From Planctomycetota bacterium (lineage in GTDB: Bacteria; Planctomycetota; Planctomycetia; Planctomycetales; Planctomycetaceae), in the NCBI GenBank assembly GCA_023417655.1, contig JAEZFD010000044.1, positions 1-64,000 on the forward strand: 64,000 nucleotides of DNA. Reading direction: 5' to 3'. Position 1 is the first letter of the stretch. The number at the start of each line of letters is the position of its first letter. Below are positions 16,282 to 25,456 of this stretch, in pieces. The position numbers were made by a program, and so were the translations under genes. The notes beneath the pieces were generated by a model. The model made no database searches. It saw only the letters and a program-made list of their open reading frames with translations, and was not told the origin of the DNA.

Positions 16282-19200
16282 ATGAGTCGAGTCCGGGCCC
16301 TGTTACGCTGTGCTGTCCTGTTGTTCCTCAGCGGCGGGATCTCTGGCTCGGCTGCAATTGCCGACGACGCGGAAGCACTGGTTCACTTCGAAAAGCATGT
16401 TCGCCCGTTGCTGGTGAAACATTGCTATGAGTGCCACAGCCGTGACGCCAAACGACTCGAGGGGAATCTTTATCTCGACAGGCGATCGGGGCTCGTGCGG
16501 GGAGGGGACTCGGGATCGGCGCTCACTCCGGCGGCACTTGATTCCAGTCTGCTCCTGCAGGCGGTCCGTTATGAAACGTACGAGATGCCGCCTCGCGGGA
16601 AACTGAGTGATGCGGACATTGCTCATCTCGAACGCTGGGTGAAAAGCGGTGCTCCCTGGCCGAAAGAAGAGATGGCTGGCGCTCCAGTCCGCGAGCAGGG
16701 TTTCGACTGGAAGCGTCGCAAGCAGCAGCACTGGTCCTGGCAGCCGGTGACCGAACCCACTGTCCCGACAGTGGAACAGGTGGACTGGCCTCGGAACGAG
16801 ATCGACAACTTCATTCTTGCGAAGCTGCAGCAGCAACAGATGAAGCCTGCGCCTCCAGCGAAACGCCATGAATGGGTGCGTCGGGTCTATTTCGATCTGA
16901 CAGGATTACCGCCGACAGCAGAACAGACGCAGGCTGCACTCGCGGACACCCGGCCCGACGCGGAGGCTCGTCTGGTTGACGAGCTTTTGAGTTCGCCGCA
17001 TTTCGGAGAAAAATGGGCTCGCCACTGGATGGATCTCGTCAGGTATGCGGAGACCTACGGTCATGAGTTCGACTACCCGATCCCGCATGCTTATCAATAT
17101 CGCGACTATCTCATTCGGGCGTTGAATGCCGACGTTCCCTATAACCAACTGCTGCGCGAGCACGTTGCCGGAGATCTGCTGGCGAATCCGCGACGTCATG
17201 TTGAACATGGCGGAAATGAATCGGTGATCGGCACCGGCTTCTGGTTTCTTGGGGAAGCTCTGCATGCCCCGACGGATGTCCGGGGGGATCTGTCGACGCG
17301 GATCGAGAATCAGATCGATGTCTTCAGCCGGGCGTTCCTTGGACTCTCGGTTGCATGTGCCCGCTGTCATGATCACAAGTTCGATCCGATTTCGAAGGAA
17401 GACTACTACGCACTCTACGGAATTCTGAACAGCTCCCATCGGGCGGAGAGTTGGATTGATCCCCATCAGCGGATTGAAGAGAAAATCCAGCAACTGGAAC
17501 GGCTGCAGCGACAGGCCGGTGAACTGCTGGTGGCCTCTTTGCAGAATGACCCCTTGTTGAAACCGGGTGAGATCACTCGCGACTTTCGGGCCCTGCATCC
17601 GTTACTGGCTCAGTCAGGAAATGAGACGCCATCGGCTGAGCAGCTGCAACAGCTCGCCGAGAAGTCAGGCAGTGATGCTCAGCGTCTGCAACGCTGGATC
17701 GATGCACTGCGTGACCCTTTTGTTCAAAGTCCATCACACCCGGCATCGATTCTCGTATCGAGTCTGAAGCGGGGGATGCAGCCTGATGAGTTGAAGAAGA
17801 GTTTCACTGAATCTCGCGAACTGGCCGCCAAGCGTGAAATGTGGGAACAGAATGCCGTTCGGCTCGATGGGCTTGAATCGTCTTCCCCCCGATGGAGATC
17901 AACTGGCGAGGCGTTCCGTCAGACTCCGGTGCAGGGAATTCAATTCCGCTCGGACACCGACACGATTGAATTGCTGCGGCCGATGACATGGGACAGCGGT
18001 CGTCTGTCCTCCCGACTTCGCGGCTCCATCCGTTCCCCGATCTTCATTCTTGATCAACCGAATGTCCATGTTCTGGTGAACGCCCGGAACGCGACGCTGA
18101 GGGTCGTGATCGAGAACTACTTCATGGATCACTACCAGCCGTTGCTGTTTCGGGACGTGACGAAAAAGGCCATCGACACCAAAGGCGAATGGAACTGGGT
18201 GACGCTTTCCGGTGACTTGAAGAATCATCAGGGCCGTCGGGCGTATTTTGAGATTCTCGATGAAGGTGATGGAGAGGCGTCTGTCGCGGAAATCTGGATG
18301 ACAGCGCAGGCCGCTCCTTCGACCCGTCCTTCGGCATTCGCAATGAGACTGGGTGACGGTGACGTTTCTGCCACACCGCAGGACCTTGCATCGCAAATTG
18401 AATCCGCCATCCGGCAGGCCGTACTTTCAACGACTCCGACAGAAGCCACTCCCGATGCGGTCGCACTGCTGAATTGGCTGTTAAAGCACAAGCTGCTTGA
18501 AGGTGGCTCGTCTGTTCGCGACTCGCTGGCCCAGCTTGCGGTCACGTCAGCGGCGGTCCCGCATCCGGTCGCGGTTCTGTCGATGGTCGAAGGGGACGCA
18601 CTCGATGAACCGGTCCATATTCGCGGTAGCGATGAGAACTTCGGTGAAGTCGTGCCGCGACGATTCCTTGTGGCAATTGCCGGGGAACAGCAGCCGGTCA
18701 TTCCTGACGGTAGTGGGCGTCGTGAACTGGCGGAACGTCTCGTTGATCCTGCCAATCCTTTCTATTCCCGAGTGATCGTCAACCGGCTCTGGCATCATCT
18801 CATTGGACGGGGCCTCGTCGCGAGTGTCGATGACTTTGGGGAAATGGGCCAGAAGCCCAGCCATCCTGAACTGCTGGACTGGCTCGCAACGGACTTCCTT
18901 CGCAACCAGTCGTCAATGAAGCAGACGATCCGGAAGATTGTTCTCTCTCAGACGTACTGCATGTCGAGTGCGCTGCAGAGCCCGGACTTCGAAGAACGTG
19001 ACCCAGAAAACATCTGGCTGCACCGCATGAACGTCCGCCGACTGCCTGCGGAATCGATCCGTGACGGACTGCTCACGGTTTCCGGGCGTCTTGACCGCAC
19101 AATGGGCGGGCCGGGTGTTCGCACACACATGACTGAATTCATGCAGGGACGCGGTCGGCCAAAAGACAACGGGCCACTGGACGGTGATGGCCGCCGAAGT

Positions 19201-19584
19201 GTGTACATTGAGATTCGCAGAAACTTTCTCTCACCGTTCCTGCTGACATTCGATATGCCGAGTCCCTTCAGCTGTATGGGACGCCGAGCGACCTCGAATG
19301 TCCCGTCGCAGCCGCTGATTCTGATGAACGATCCATTCGTGGCGGGCCAGGCAGCACACTGGGCGAGCCAGAGTCTCAATGAACCAATGTCCCCGACGGA
19401 CCGGATCGGTCGACTGTTTCTGCAGGCGTTTTCACGCGTGCCTGATGCCGCTGAATCGCAGGCGGTTCTCGACTTTCTGGAGGAACAGGCGCAGGAATAC
19501 AACTGCCAGCTGGATGACGTCCGGGTCTGGGCAGATCTTTGCCATGTCCTTTTCAATCGAAAAGAGTTTTACTACCTGAAGTGA
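16282..19584 (+). CDS. Cytochrome-c-like DUF1549/DUF1553 (PSD1) protein
   Basis: The 1100-residue protein is a standard planctomycete surface protein. A signal peptide (about 1-27) leads to a heme-binding-like domain with CYECH (48-52). Then come DUF1549, which includes a second CxxCH motif, CARCH (359-363, in the context CARCHDHKFDPIS), and a C-terminal DUF1553 domain with NRLWHHLIGRGLV, DDFG and FNRKEFYY at the end. Between them lies a carbohydrate-binding-like beta region of about 250 residues. Such proteins are encoded next to DUF1501 genes; here one lies on each side (166 and 63 bases away). They are probably exported to the periplasm or a related compartment and may oxidise or bind polysaccharides, but this is inference from context in the phylum. 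Confidence 0.9.
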   Translation: MSRVRALLRCAVLLFLSGGISGSAAIADDAEALVHFEKHVRPLLVKHCYECHSRDAKRLEGNLYLDRRSGLVRGGDSGSALTPAALDSSLLLQAVRYETYEMPPRGKLSDADIAHLERWVKSGAPWPKEEMAGAPVREQGFDWKRRKQQHWSWQPVTEPTVPTVEQVDWPRNEIDNFILAKLQQQQMKPAPPAKRHEWVRRVYFDLTGLPPTAEQTQAALADTRPDAEARLVDELLSSPHFGEKWARHWMDLVRYAETYGHEFDYPIPHAYQYRDYLIRALNADVPYNQLLREHVAGDLLANPRRHVEHGGNESVIGTGFWFLGEALHAPTDVRGDLSTRIENQIDVFSRAFLGLSVACARCHDHKFDPISKEDYYALYGILNSSHRAESWIDPHQRIEEKIQQLERLQRQAGELLVASLQNDPLLKPGEITRDFRALHPLLAQSGNETPSAEQLQQLAEKSGSDAQRLQRWIDALRDPFVQSPSHPASILVSSLKRGMQPDELKKSFTESRELAAKREMWEQNAVRLDGLESSSPRWRSTGEAFRQTPVQGIQFRSDTDTIELLRPMTWDSGRLSSRLRGSIRSPIFILDQPNVHVLVNARNATLRVVIENYFMDHYQPLLFRDVTKKAIDTKGEWNWVTLSGDLKNHQGRRAYFEILDEGDGEASVAEIWMTAQAAPSTRPSAFAMRLGDGDVSATPQDLASQIESAIRQAVLSTTPTEATPDAVALLNWLLKHKLLEGGSSVRDSLAQLAVTSAAVPHPVAVLSMVEGDALDEPVHIRGSDENFGEVVPRRFLVAIAGEQQPVIPDGSGRRELAERLVDPANPFYSRVIVNRLWHHLIGRGLVASVDDFGEMGQKPSHPELLDWLATDFLRNQSSMKQTIRKIVLSQTYCMSSALQSPDFEERDPENIWLHRMNVRRLPAESIRDGLLTVSGRLDRTMGGPGVRTHMTEFMQGRGRPKDNGPLDGDGRRSVYIEIRRNFLSPFLLTFDMPSPFSCMGRRATSNVPSQPLILMNDPFVAGQAAHWASQSLNEPMSPTDRIGRLFLQAFSRVPDAAESQAVLDFLEEQAQEYNCQLDDVRVWADLCHVLFNRKEFYYLK

Positions 19585-19647
19585 CATGCGACGTGTGACA
19601 GGCGAGCGGCTGAGTCGAATTCAGATCGCCCACAAGTGGGAACCGCC

Positions 19648-21090
19648 ATGAACTTTGATATTCCCTCTTCGAATCGAATGACGCGGCGGGAAATGCTCTC
19701 GCGTGCGGCGGTCGGCTTTGGTTCCGTCGCTGCTGCGGCCTTACTGCCGGAAGCCTCACTGAAGAACCAATTGGCAGCGGCGCCTCTCAATCCACTCGCG
19801 CCGCGTCCGCCTCATTTTCTTCCCCGGGTGAAGAGTGTCATCTTCCTTTACATGGACGGCGGCCCGTCGCAGATCGACACGTTCGACTATAAGCCGCTGC
19901 TGGAGAAATACGACGGGGTCGATCCGCGTCAGGCTATCGGCAAGCTGGAGCCAACTCAGTTCAACAATATCGGAAAGATCCTGAAGTCCCCATGGTCATT
20001 CGGCCAGTACGGTGAGAGCGGGCAGTGGATCAGCTCACTCTTTCCGCATCTGACCCGCCATGCGGACGAACTGTGCGTCATCAAGTCGATGACCTCCAGG
20101 TTCCCGGAACACACGTCCGCGAACTACTTCCTGCATACGGGTTCTGGTCTGCAGGGACGTCCCAGCATGGGTGCCTGGGTCGGATATGGGCTGGGGAGTC
20201 TTTCGGAAAATCTGCCTGGGTTTGTGGTGATCAATGGCGGACTGATCCCGCCCGGTGGGCTCGATAACTTCAACTCAGGGTTCCTGCCGGCCTCTTATCA
20301 GGGGTCCGTCATTCAGCCGGGAAAGTCACCTGTCGCGAATATCCGGCCGCTTGAACCCCGTCCTGCGTTGCAGCAAAGGAAGTTGGCGCTGTTGCGGGAT
20401 CTTGATCAGCGGACGTTGTCTGAGATGGGACCCGGCGACGCACTGGAAGCGGCTCTGGCCAATCAGGAGCTGGCGTTTCGCATGCAGTCTGCGGTGCCGG
20501 ATCTCGTCGATCTCTCGCAGGAAACCGCTGAGACGCAGGCGATGTACGGCATGAATGCCGAGTGGAAAGGAACCCAGATCTTCGCCCGACAATGTCTGCT
20601 CGCACGCCGCATGGTGGAACAGGGTGTCCGATTCATCGAGTTGACCTGCCCCGGAGGAAACGGAGATCGGTGGGATCAGCATTCCAATCTGAAAGATGGG
20701 CACGAGAAGAATGCCGTCACGGTCGACCAGCCGATTTCGGCGTTACTGACAGATCTGAAGCAACGCGGGCTGCTCGATGAAACGCTGGTCGTCTGGAGCG
20801 GTGAATTCGGTAGAACGCCGTTCGCTCAGGGGAACGATGGCCGGGATCACAACCAGTTCGCGTTCTCACTCTGGATGGCCGGAGGCGGGATTCGTGGCGG
20901 AATGAGTTACGGCGCGACCGACGACTTTGGCTATAAAGCAGTCGAAAAGCGACTGGAGATCCATGATCTGCATGCGACGATGCTGCACCTGCTTGGAGTT
21001 GATCATACCCGATCAACATTCCGATTCAGTTCACGCGAGATGCGGCTGACGGACGTGCATGGTCATGTGATTCATGACATTCTTGCATGA
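19648..21090 (+). CDS. DUF1501 family protein, second copy
   Basis: A second DUF1501 protein, 480 residues from the ATG at 19648; an in-frame GTG at 19636 is less likely because GTGGGA then serves as the ribosome binding site. The leader TRREMLSRAAVGFGS is Tat-like. Shared blocks with the first copy are FLYMDGGPSQIDTFDYKP, WSGEFGRTPFAQG, GRDHNQFAFSLWMAGGG and the end MRLTDVHGHVIHDILA. The copies are clearly divergent, so this is an old duplication or separate subfamilies. It follows the DUF1549/DUF1553 gene by 63 bases and is followed by a terminator-like hairpin. It may act on the same substrate as its partner. Confidence 0.9.
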   Translation: MNFDIPSSNRMTRREMLSRAAVGFGSVAAAALLPEASLKNQLAAAPLNPLAPRPPHFLPRVKSVIFLYMDGGPSQIDTFDYKPLLEKYDGVDPRQAIGKLEPTQFNNIGKILKSPWSFGQYGESGQWISSLFPHLTRHADELCVIKSMTSRFPEHTSANYFLHTGSGLQGRPSMGAWVGYGLGSLSENLPGFVVINGGLIPPGGLDNFNSGFLPASYQGSVIQPGKSPVANIRPLEPRPALQQRKLALLRDLDQRTLSEMGPGDALEAALANQELAFRMQSAVPDLVDLSQETAETQAMYGMNAEWKGTQIFARQCLLARRMVEQGVRFIELTCPGGNGDRWDQHSNLKDGHEKNAVTVDQPISALLTDLKQRGLLDETLVVWSGEFGRTPFAQGNDGRDHNQFAFSLWMAGGGIRGGMSYGATDDFGYKAVEKRLEIHDLHATMLHLLGVDHTRSTFRFSSREMRLTDVHGHVIHDILA

Positions 21091-21123
21091 GCACTGGACC
21101 AAGCCATCGGCATCAAGGCGCAG

Positions 21124-21164
21124 CAACGGAATCGCCCCTCCGTGGAGGAAGAGCGATCCCGTTG
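21124..21164. terminator. Hairpin between convergent genes
   Basis: A 12-base arm (21124-21135) pairs with 21153-21164 with one mismatch, which becomes a G-U pair in the minus-strand transcript. The inside can extend with CCTCC/GGAGG. It lies between the stops of the second DUF1501 gene and the short-chain dehydrogenase gene, so it may end transcription from both sides, although no clear T-run follows. Confidence 0.5.
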
Positions 21165-21218
21165 TCCCCCCGCTCCTGACTAATATTTCAAGTCGTCTCA
21201 ATACGGTCGGCTGCCGGC

Positions 21219-22109
21219 TTATAGAGGAGTTCGTCCCCCTGTCGCTCCATAGACTTCACCAGTGACGTAACTGGCTTCAGGCGAGGCCAGGAAGACGAAG
21301 ATCGGTGCCATTTCGGCGGGCTGAGCCGGACGCCCGAAGACAGTGTTCTCACCGAATTCGCCGACTTTCTCGGCGTCGAACGTGGATGGAATCAATGGAG
21401 TCCAGACCGGACCTGGGGCCACGGCGTTGACTCGAATCCCATTCTTCATGGCCAGCTTCGCCAGAGCTTTGGTGAAGCCCAGGATTGCTGATTTGCTTGT
21501 TGCGTAGTCCAGCAACTCTCCACTCGGCGTGAACCCTTGAATGGAGGCCGTATTGATAATGACGCTTCCCGGCTTCATCCGTTCGAAGGCTGCCTTGCTC
21601 AGATAGAATGTTGAGAAGAGGTTCGTCCGAATGGTGTGTTCAAACTGTTCGGAAGACCAGCCGTCGAACTCATCATGCGGAAGCTGAAACGCCGCGTTAT
21701 TAATGAGCACGTCAATTTTGCCGAATTCAGAGACGGTTCGATCTACCAGATCCCGACAATGTCGTTCGTCGCCGACATCGCCCGGCAACAGGCAGACCCT
21801 TCGCCCGGCATCCTTGATCCATCGTCCAGTGTCTTCGGCGTCCTGGGTTTCATTGAGGTAGGACAGGGCAATATCTGACCCCTCGCGAGCGAATGCAATT
21901 GCCACGGAACGGCCGATCCCGCTGTCTCCGCCGGTGATCAGGGTCGCGCAATCCTGTAAGCGGCCTGTGCCCTTATAGGAATCTTCTCCATGGTCCGCGC
22001 GAGGTTCGAGCTGACGTTCTGAGCCCGGAATTTCCTGCTGTTGCTGTGGCGGCGGTGCTTGAGGATAGCGGTGCCGAGGATCTTCACGGGGGATTGTCGC
22101 TGTTGCCAT
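21219..22109 (-). CDS. Short-chain dehydrogenase/reductase
   Basis: The 296-residue protein is a classical SDR that reduces or oxidises an alcohol/carbonyl with NAD(P). It shows the cofactor loop TLITGGDSGIGRSVA, the structural NNAA, and the catalytic Ser plus YATSK. A 45-residue N-terminal extension rich in Pro, Gln and charged residues precedes the fold, as in YghA- and YhdG-type SDRs often called general stress protein 39-like. The closing segment VTGEVYGATGG is also typical of that group. It is transcribed alone. The ATG at 22109 is the clear start. The substrate is unknown. The 477 bases upstream (22110-22586) hold no feature that I can support. Confidence 0.85.
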   Translation of the reverse strand: MATATIPREDPRHRYPQAPPPQQQQEIPGSERQLEPRADHGEDSYKGTGRLQDCATLITGGDSGIGRSVAIAFAREGSDIALSYLNETQDAEDTGRWIKDAGRRVCLLPGDVGDERHCRDLVDRTVSEFGKIDVLINNAAFQLPHDEFDGWSSEQFEHTIRTNLFSTFYLSKAAFERMKPGSVIINTASIQGFTPSGELLDYATSKSAILGFTKALAKLAMKNGIRVNAVAPGPVWTPLIPSTFDAEKVGEFGENTVFGRPAQPAEMAPIFVFLASPEASYVTGEVYGATGGRTPL

Positions 22110-22586
22110 GGATGGCCTCCTGGTCGTGGTGCCTGATCGTGGGATCTGAAGTCGATCCTTCCCTTGATTTCATCGTTCGCGCTCGCAATCGCAGGCCCTC
22201 AAGAATCCGGCCTTGATCACAATGAACACGACAGTAGACGCGAATGATCAGCAATGCGGTCGCCATTCCTCACTGGGAAGGAAGTTCTAAGACGGGCGGG
22301 CGAGGCAGCCTAGATTAAGAGCAGCAAGCGCGCCTGTCCTCGATTTGCGATTGCTCGAACTCAGACTTCGTTCCGGCCGAACCGCGTTTCATCCGTTGAA
22401 ACTCAGGAAGTTGCCGCATAAATCGCCCGACAGGAAGATCTCAGACGATGTGAAACCAGTCTCCAAGCTGTGACTGTTCATCGTACTGATTGTGACCTGA
22501 TATGCCGCATTGGTCCTTCACCGGACATCAGTCGGCGCAAGAGATGGCACCAGTGGGCTTCCACCTAAGGCTTCGGCGGGAACGGG

Positions 22587-22898
22587 CTAACTCGATTTCG
22601 CCTGATTCCGCTGGCGAGTGCGCGCCGCTTTCTTGGCCGAGGCGGATCGGGCGGCCGCGGGGCGGGCTGCACTTGCCTGGCCCCCTTTGCGTCCTCCCTT
22701 TCGGGCAGGAGCCTGCGATTCTTTCTTCCCTCTTCCTGAGCCGCTTTTATTGCCGCCGCCAGAAGAAGCGTTTACGGTCGCCCAGGCGCGGCGCTCGGCT
22801 TCCTTCTTCGGAACACCTTGATCCTCGTAGGACTCTTCGATGTGAGCGGCCCGGCGTTTCTGTTTGTCGGTATAAGCAGATTTATCTCCGCGTGGCAT
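22587..22898 (-). CDS. Small basic protein with histone-H1-like tail
   Basis: The 103-residue protein starts with a conserved region, MPRGDKSAYTDKQKRRAAHI, followed by EAERRAWATVN. That region is shared with small proteins often annotated, on thin grounds, as plasmid stabilisation proteins. After a Gly/Ser linker, the last 45 residues consist almost only of Ala, Lys, Arg, Ser and Gly, like the tails of histone H1 or chlamydial Hc1. I infer that it binds nucleic acid. It is transcribed alone with no toxin or partition gene nearby, so a role in plasmid maintenance is not supported here. The ATG at 22898 is clear. Confidence 0.7.
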   Translation of the reverse strand: MPRGDKSAYTDKQKRRAAHIEESYEDQGVPKKEAERRAWATVNASSGGGNKSGSGRGKKESQAPARKGGRKGGQASAARPAAARSASAKKAARTRQRNQAKSS

Positions 22899-23155
22899 GA
22901 CTCATCTCCTGTAACTGAAATGCTTGCGTGACCAGCAGGGAGTCACGCAAGCGGAAGGGATTTCAGAGGGGATCGAGTCGCAAGTCGCATTCCTGCGAGG
23001 CCGATTCGGCCCTCATAACGGGAAGGTTGCAGATCGGAAGGATATGGGCGGCTTGGCGGCAGGAGCAATTTCGGAAGGTCAGGCTGGGCCAAGGTGCGAG
23101 AGTTCGTCTTTCTAACACCGCGGCGTTGTACAGGCACCTGTCAGAGCAAGCTGAT

Positions 23156-23545
23156 TTAGTAGCGCTGAACCAGGGTTCCGTTCTCGTCGAAGATCTCATA
23201 ACGGGTGGGGCCGCCGAGATAGGCTTCGAAAGAGTGAGCCCGGACGTTGCCATTCGGCCAGAACTCGGTCCATTCGACCTGATCACCACGCCAGAACACC
23301 ATGACGGCCTGCTGGTAGGTGACACCTTCGTTCTTGGCGAACATTCGGGTAACGCCGTGTGGAGTCACTCCGTCGGCCAGGACTTGGCGTTCCACCCACG
23401 CACCATCATCAGTGCTTCGGGTGATTGACTTCCCGCCGAGAGTTGCTCCGGCGGGGAACACGCCTGTCATCGAGCAGTAAAAGAGACAGGTCAGGCTGCA
23501 GAGAAGGATGCAGAAGGACGCGGCAGGGGAATATTTCGCTCGCAT
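23156..23545 (-). CDS. Small secreted or membrane-anchored protein, function unknown
   Basis: The 129-residue product begins with MRAKYSPA and a hydrophobic stretch (about residues 9-33), SFCILLCSLTCLFYCSMTG, which looks like a signal peptide or anchor. The rest, about 95 residues, is rich in aromatic residues (VFWRGDQVEWTEFWPNG, then YEIFDENGTLVQRY) and looks like a small beta domain. I know no family. It is flanked by 257 bases downstream and about 400 AT-rich bases upstream (23546-23953), so it is a single transcription unit. A real gene is likely from composition and the signal-like start. Confidence 0.55.
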   Translation of the reverse strand: MRAKYSPAASFCILLCSLTCLFYCSMTGVFPAGATLGGKSITRSTDDGAWVERQVLADGVTPHGVTRMFAKNEGVTYQQAVMVFWRGDQVEWTEFWPNGNVRAHSFEAYLGGPTRYEIFDENGTLVQRY

Positions 23546-23953
23546 GGTGGATACTTCGCTGGGTGGGTTGACAACTTTTCAAGTAGGTGAGTTGGCAGGA
23601 GCGTGCGAGCAGACTACCCGGAGTTCATTGACGATTGACACAGCAATCGATGAATTTCGTGCTAAAAAACTGATATCCAGTGTCGTAAATATAAGCATGT
23701 CGGCGAGATTAGATTTAATGGCGTGCTAATTATTTAACAACAAATCAACGCATGTGAATTCGTGTTGGCTATTTTGTGTGACTTTCGACGTTTTGTGCGG
23801 AGGTGGTGTGCAGCTCTGCCTGTCTTGTGGGCAGGCGGCTTTCCAACTGCGTTTCAGCGAGAATGCGGTTGTTCAAGGGAGCCAAGCGTCAGGATGGAAG
23901 GAGGTTCTCATTTCTGGTAACGTTTTTGGGGTCAAATTCCCATGGAGGGGAGA

Positions 23954-25195
23954 ATGAAGAGACCGTCCGACCCATCACCAGCTGATTTTCGCCCTGACCG
24001 CTTGCTGCTGAGCAGTCGGTATCAGGCCCTCTTAGGCGCCCCACAGAGCTGGCAGCGGCAGGGGACGCTCAGGCAGGTGCGTCAACAGCTTCGCAGTTGC
24101 ACTCCGCGAGGAGCTGGGGTTTATGCCTTGCTGGACTCTGAGAACCAGTTGATCTATGTGGGGATGTCAAAGCGTCTTGCGGCGAGGCTGACCTGCTATT
24201 TCTCTTCAGAGGACCGACGACGGAAAGAGCGACGGATCGGGAAGCGGGCACGAGTCATTGTCTGGCAGGCGGCAGCTCACCCACTGATCGCGGCACTGCG
24301 GGAACGAGAACTGATTCAAACTTATCGCCCCCAGTTCAACGTGCAGGGGCAGCCCTCGCGAATCGTCTGGGGAGCCGTCGTTCTTTCAGATCTACAGGCT
24401 CCCCATTTTCAGCTACAGCGGGAAGTTCCGAAGCGTCATCGCGGAGTCTGGGGCCCAGTCCCCATCACCCCACGAATGAAGCTGGCTGTCGAGCAGATCA
24501 ATCTCCATTTTCAGTTGAGGGACTGTCCGGCGACGACGCCGATGCATTTTCAGCAGACGAAATCAAGGTCGAGTCCAGAGGCAGCTGCGACAGTCGGTTC
24601 AGGTTGCCTGCGAGTGGACCTGCGGACGTGTCTGGCCCCTTGCGTCGGCAGTTGCAGTGAACGTCGGTATCTGGCATCGGTGACGGCTGCCAAGCAGTTC
24701 TTCAACGGACATCCTGAGGCCTGCCTGGAAGAAATTGGGGTGTCGATGCAGCAGGCGGCAGCAGCGAGACAGTTCGAACGGGCCGCCCAGTTTCGCGATC
24801 GGAAAGAACTGTTCGCCCGACTGGCGGAACATCTGGAACGATTTCATGCGTGGACACGTCGGGCTAACTTTCTTTACCGAGTGCAGTCGGAACTCGATGG
24901 CCGGCCGTGGTGGTTCAGTTTTCAGGCGGGAGTTCTGGTTGATGCAGTGCCTGTTCCGCAATCGCCTGAAGAACGAACTGCCGTCCGCCAGCGTCTCGAG
25001 CATGCGAAGAAGAACCTCGTCCAGAATGGCGGCCAGCGTCCTCTGACTTCGACCCATGAGTTCACGGCGGCCCGCATTCTTCATCGCTGGTTCCGGTTGA
25101 ACCCGACGGAGCGGGAGCAGTTGTCCACATTCTCAGCAGGACTGCGTATGTGCCGGGTCCGAAGTGGACGTCCGTCGAGGAAGAAGCCTCAGTAA
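23954..25195 (+). CDS. Short UvrC-like protein: GIY-YIG nuclease domain plus UVR motif
   Basis: The N-terminal third is a GIY-YIG nuclease domain: GVYALLDSENQLIYVGMS, then the conserved Arg and Glu in the helix ALRERELIQTYRPQFN. After a linker with a cysteine group (CLRVDLRTCLAPCVGSC), there is a UVR coiled-coil motif, ARQFERAAQFRDRKELFARL, as used by UvrC to bind UvrB. The rest resembles the linker of UvrC, but the RNase-H-like nuclease and helix-hairpin-helix domains are absent, so with 413 residues it is closer to Cho-type proteins. It probably cuts on one side of DNA lesions with UvrAB. I chose ATG 23954, preceded by GGAGGGG, over ATG 23942, which overlaps that site. Confidence 0.75.
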   Translation: MKRPSDPSPADFRPDRLLLSSRYQALLGAPQSWQRQGTLRQVRQQLRSCTPRGAGVYALLDSENQLIYVGMSKRLAARLTCYFSSEDRRRKERRIGKRARVIVWQAAAHPLIAALRERELIQTYRPQFNVQGQPSRIVWGAVVLSDLQAPHFQLQREVPKRHRGVWGPVPITPRMKLAVEQINLHFQLRDCPATTPMHFQQTKSRSSPEAAATVGSGCLRVDLRTCLAPCVGSCSERRYLASVTAAKQFFNGHPEACLEEIGVSMQQAAAARQFERAAQFRDRKELFARLAEHLERFHAWTRRANFLYRVQSELDGRPWWFSFQAGVLVDAVPVPQSPEERTAVRQRLEHAKKNLVQNGGQRPLTSTHEFTAARILHRWFRLNPTEREQLSTFSAGLRMCRVRSGRPSRKKPQ

Positions 25196-25203
25196 AGCGA
25201 TCC

Positions 25204-25233
25204 TGCGATTGAAGGGTGCTCGCTCCAATCGCA
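25204..25233. terminator. Hairpin after the UvrC-like gene
   Basis: Perfect 8-bp arms, TGCGATTG (25204-25211) and CAATCGCA (25226-25233), start 9 bases after the stop codon. No T-run follows, so this is a hairpin of terminator-like placement only. Confidence 0.35.
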
Positions 25234-25456
25234 ACTGGTGAAAAGCCCGGGATCTCCGGTTGGTAAGTGACGGAGTTCTCCCGTAAGTTGGGGACTGAAC
25301 CAGAACGAGCATTGCCGTTTTTCGGTTTTCCATCTGACGGTCATGCGTTACGTTACTGCATAAGATGCATCCTTAGAGGATTCCACTCTGCGGCCAATTG
25401 CCTCTGGAGAGATGCACAAGACGTGACCTGCGACAGACTCAGAAAAAAGACCATTC

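Noticed and set aside
22587..22898. Plasmid-derived region
   Set aside because: The usual family label mentions plasmid stabilisation, but there is no replication, partition or toxin gene and base composition is that of the chromosome.
23754..23957. 67-codon frame before the UvrC-like gene
   Set aside because: Overlaps the likely start of that gene, has no recognisable domain and lies in an AT-rich promoter-like stretch.
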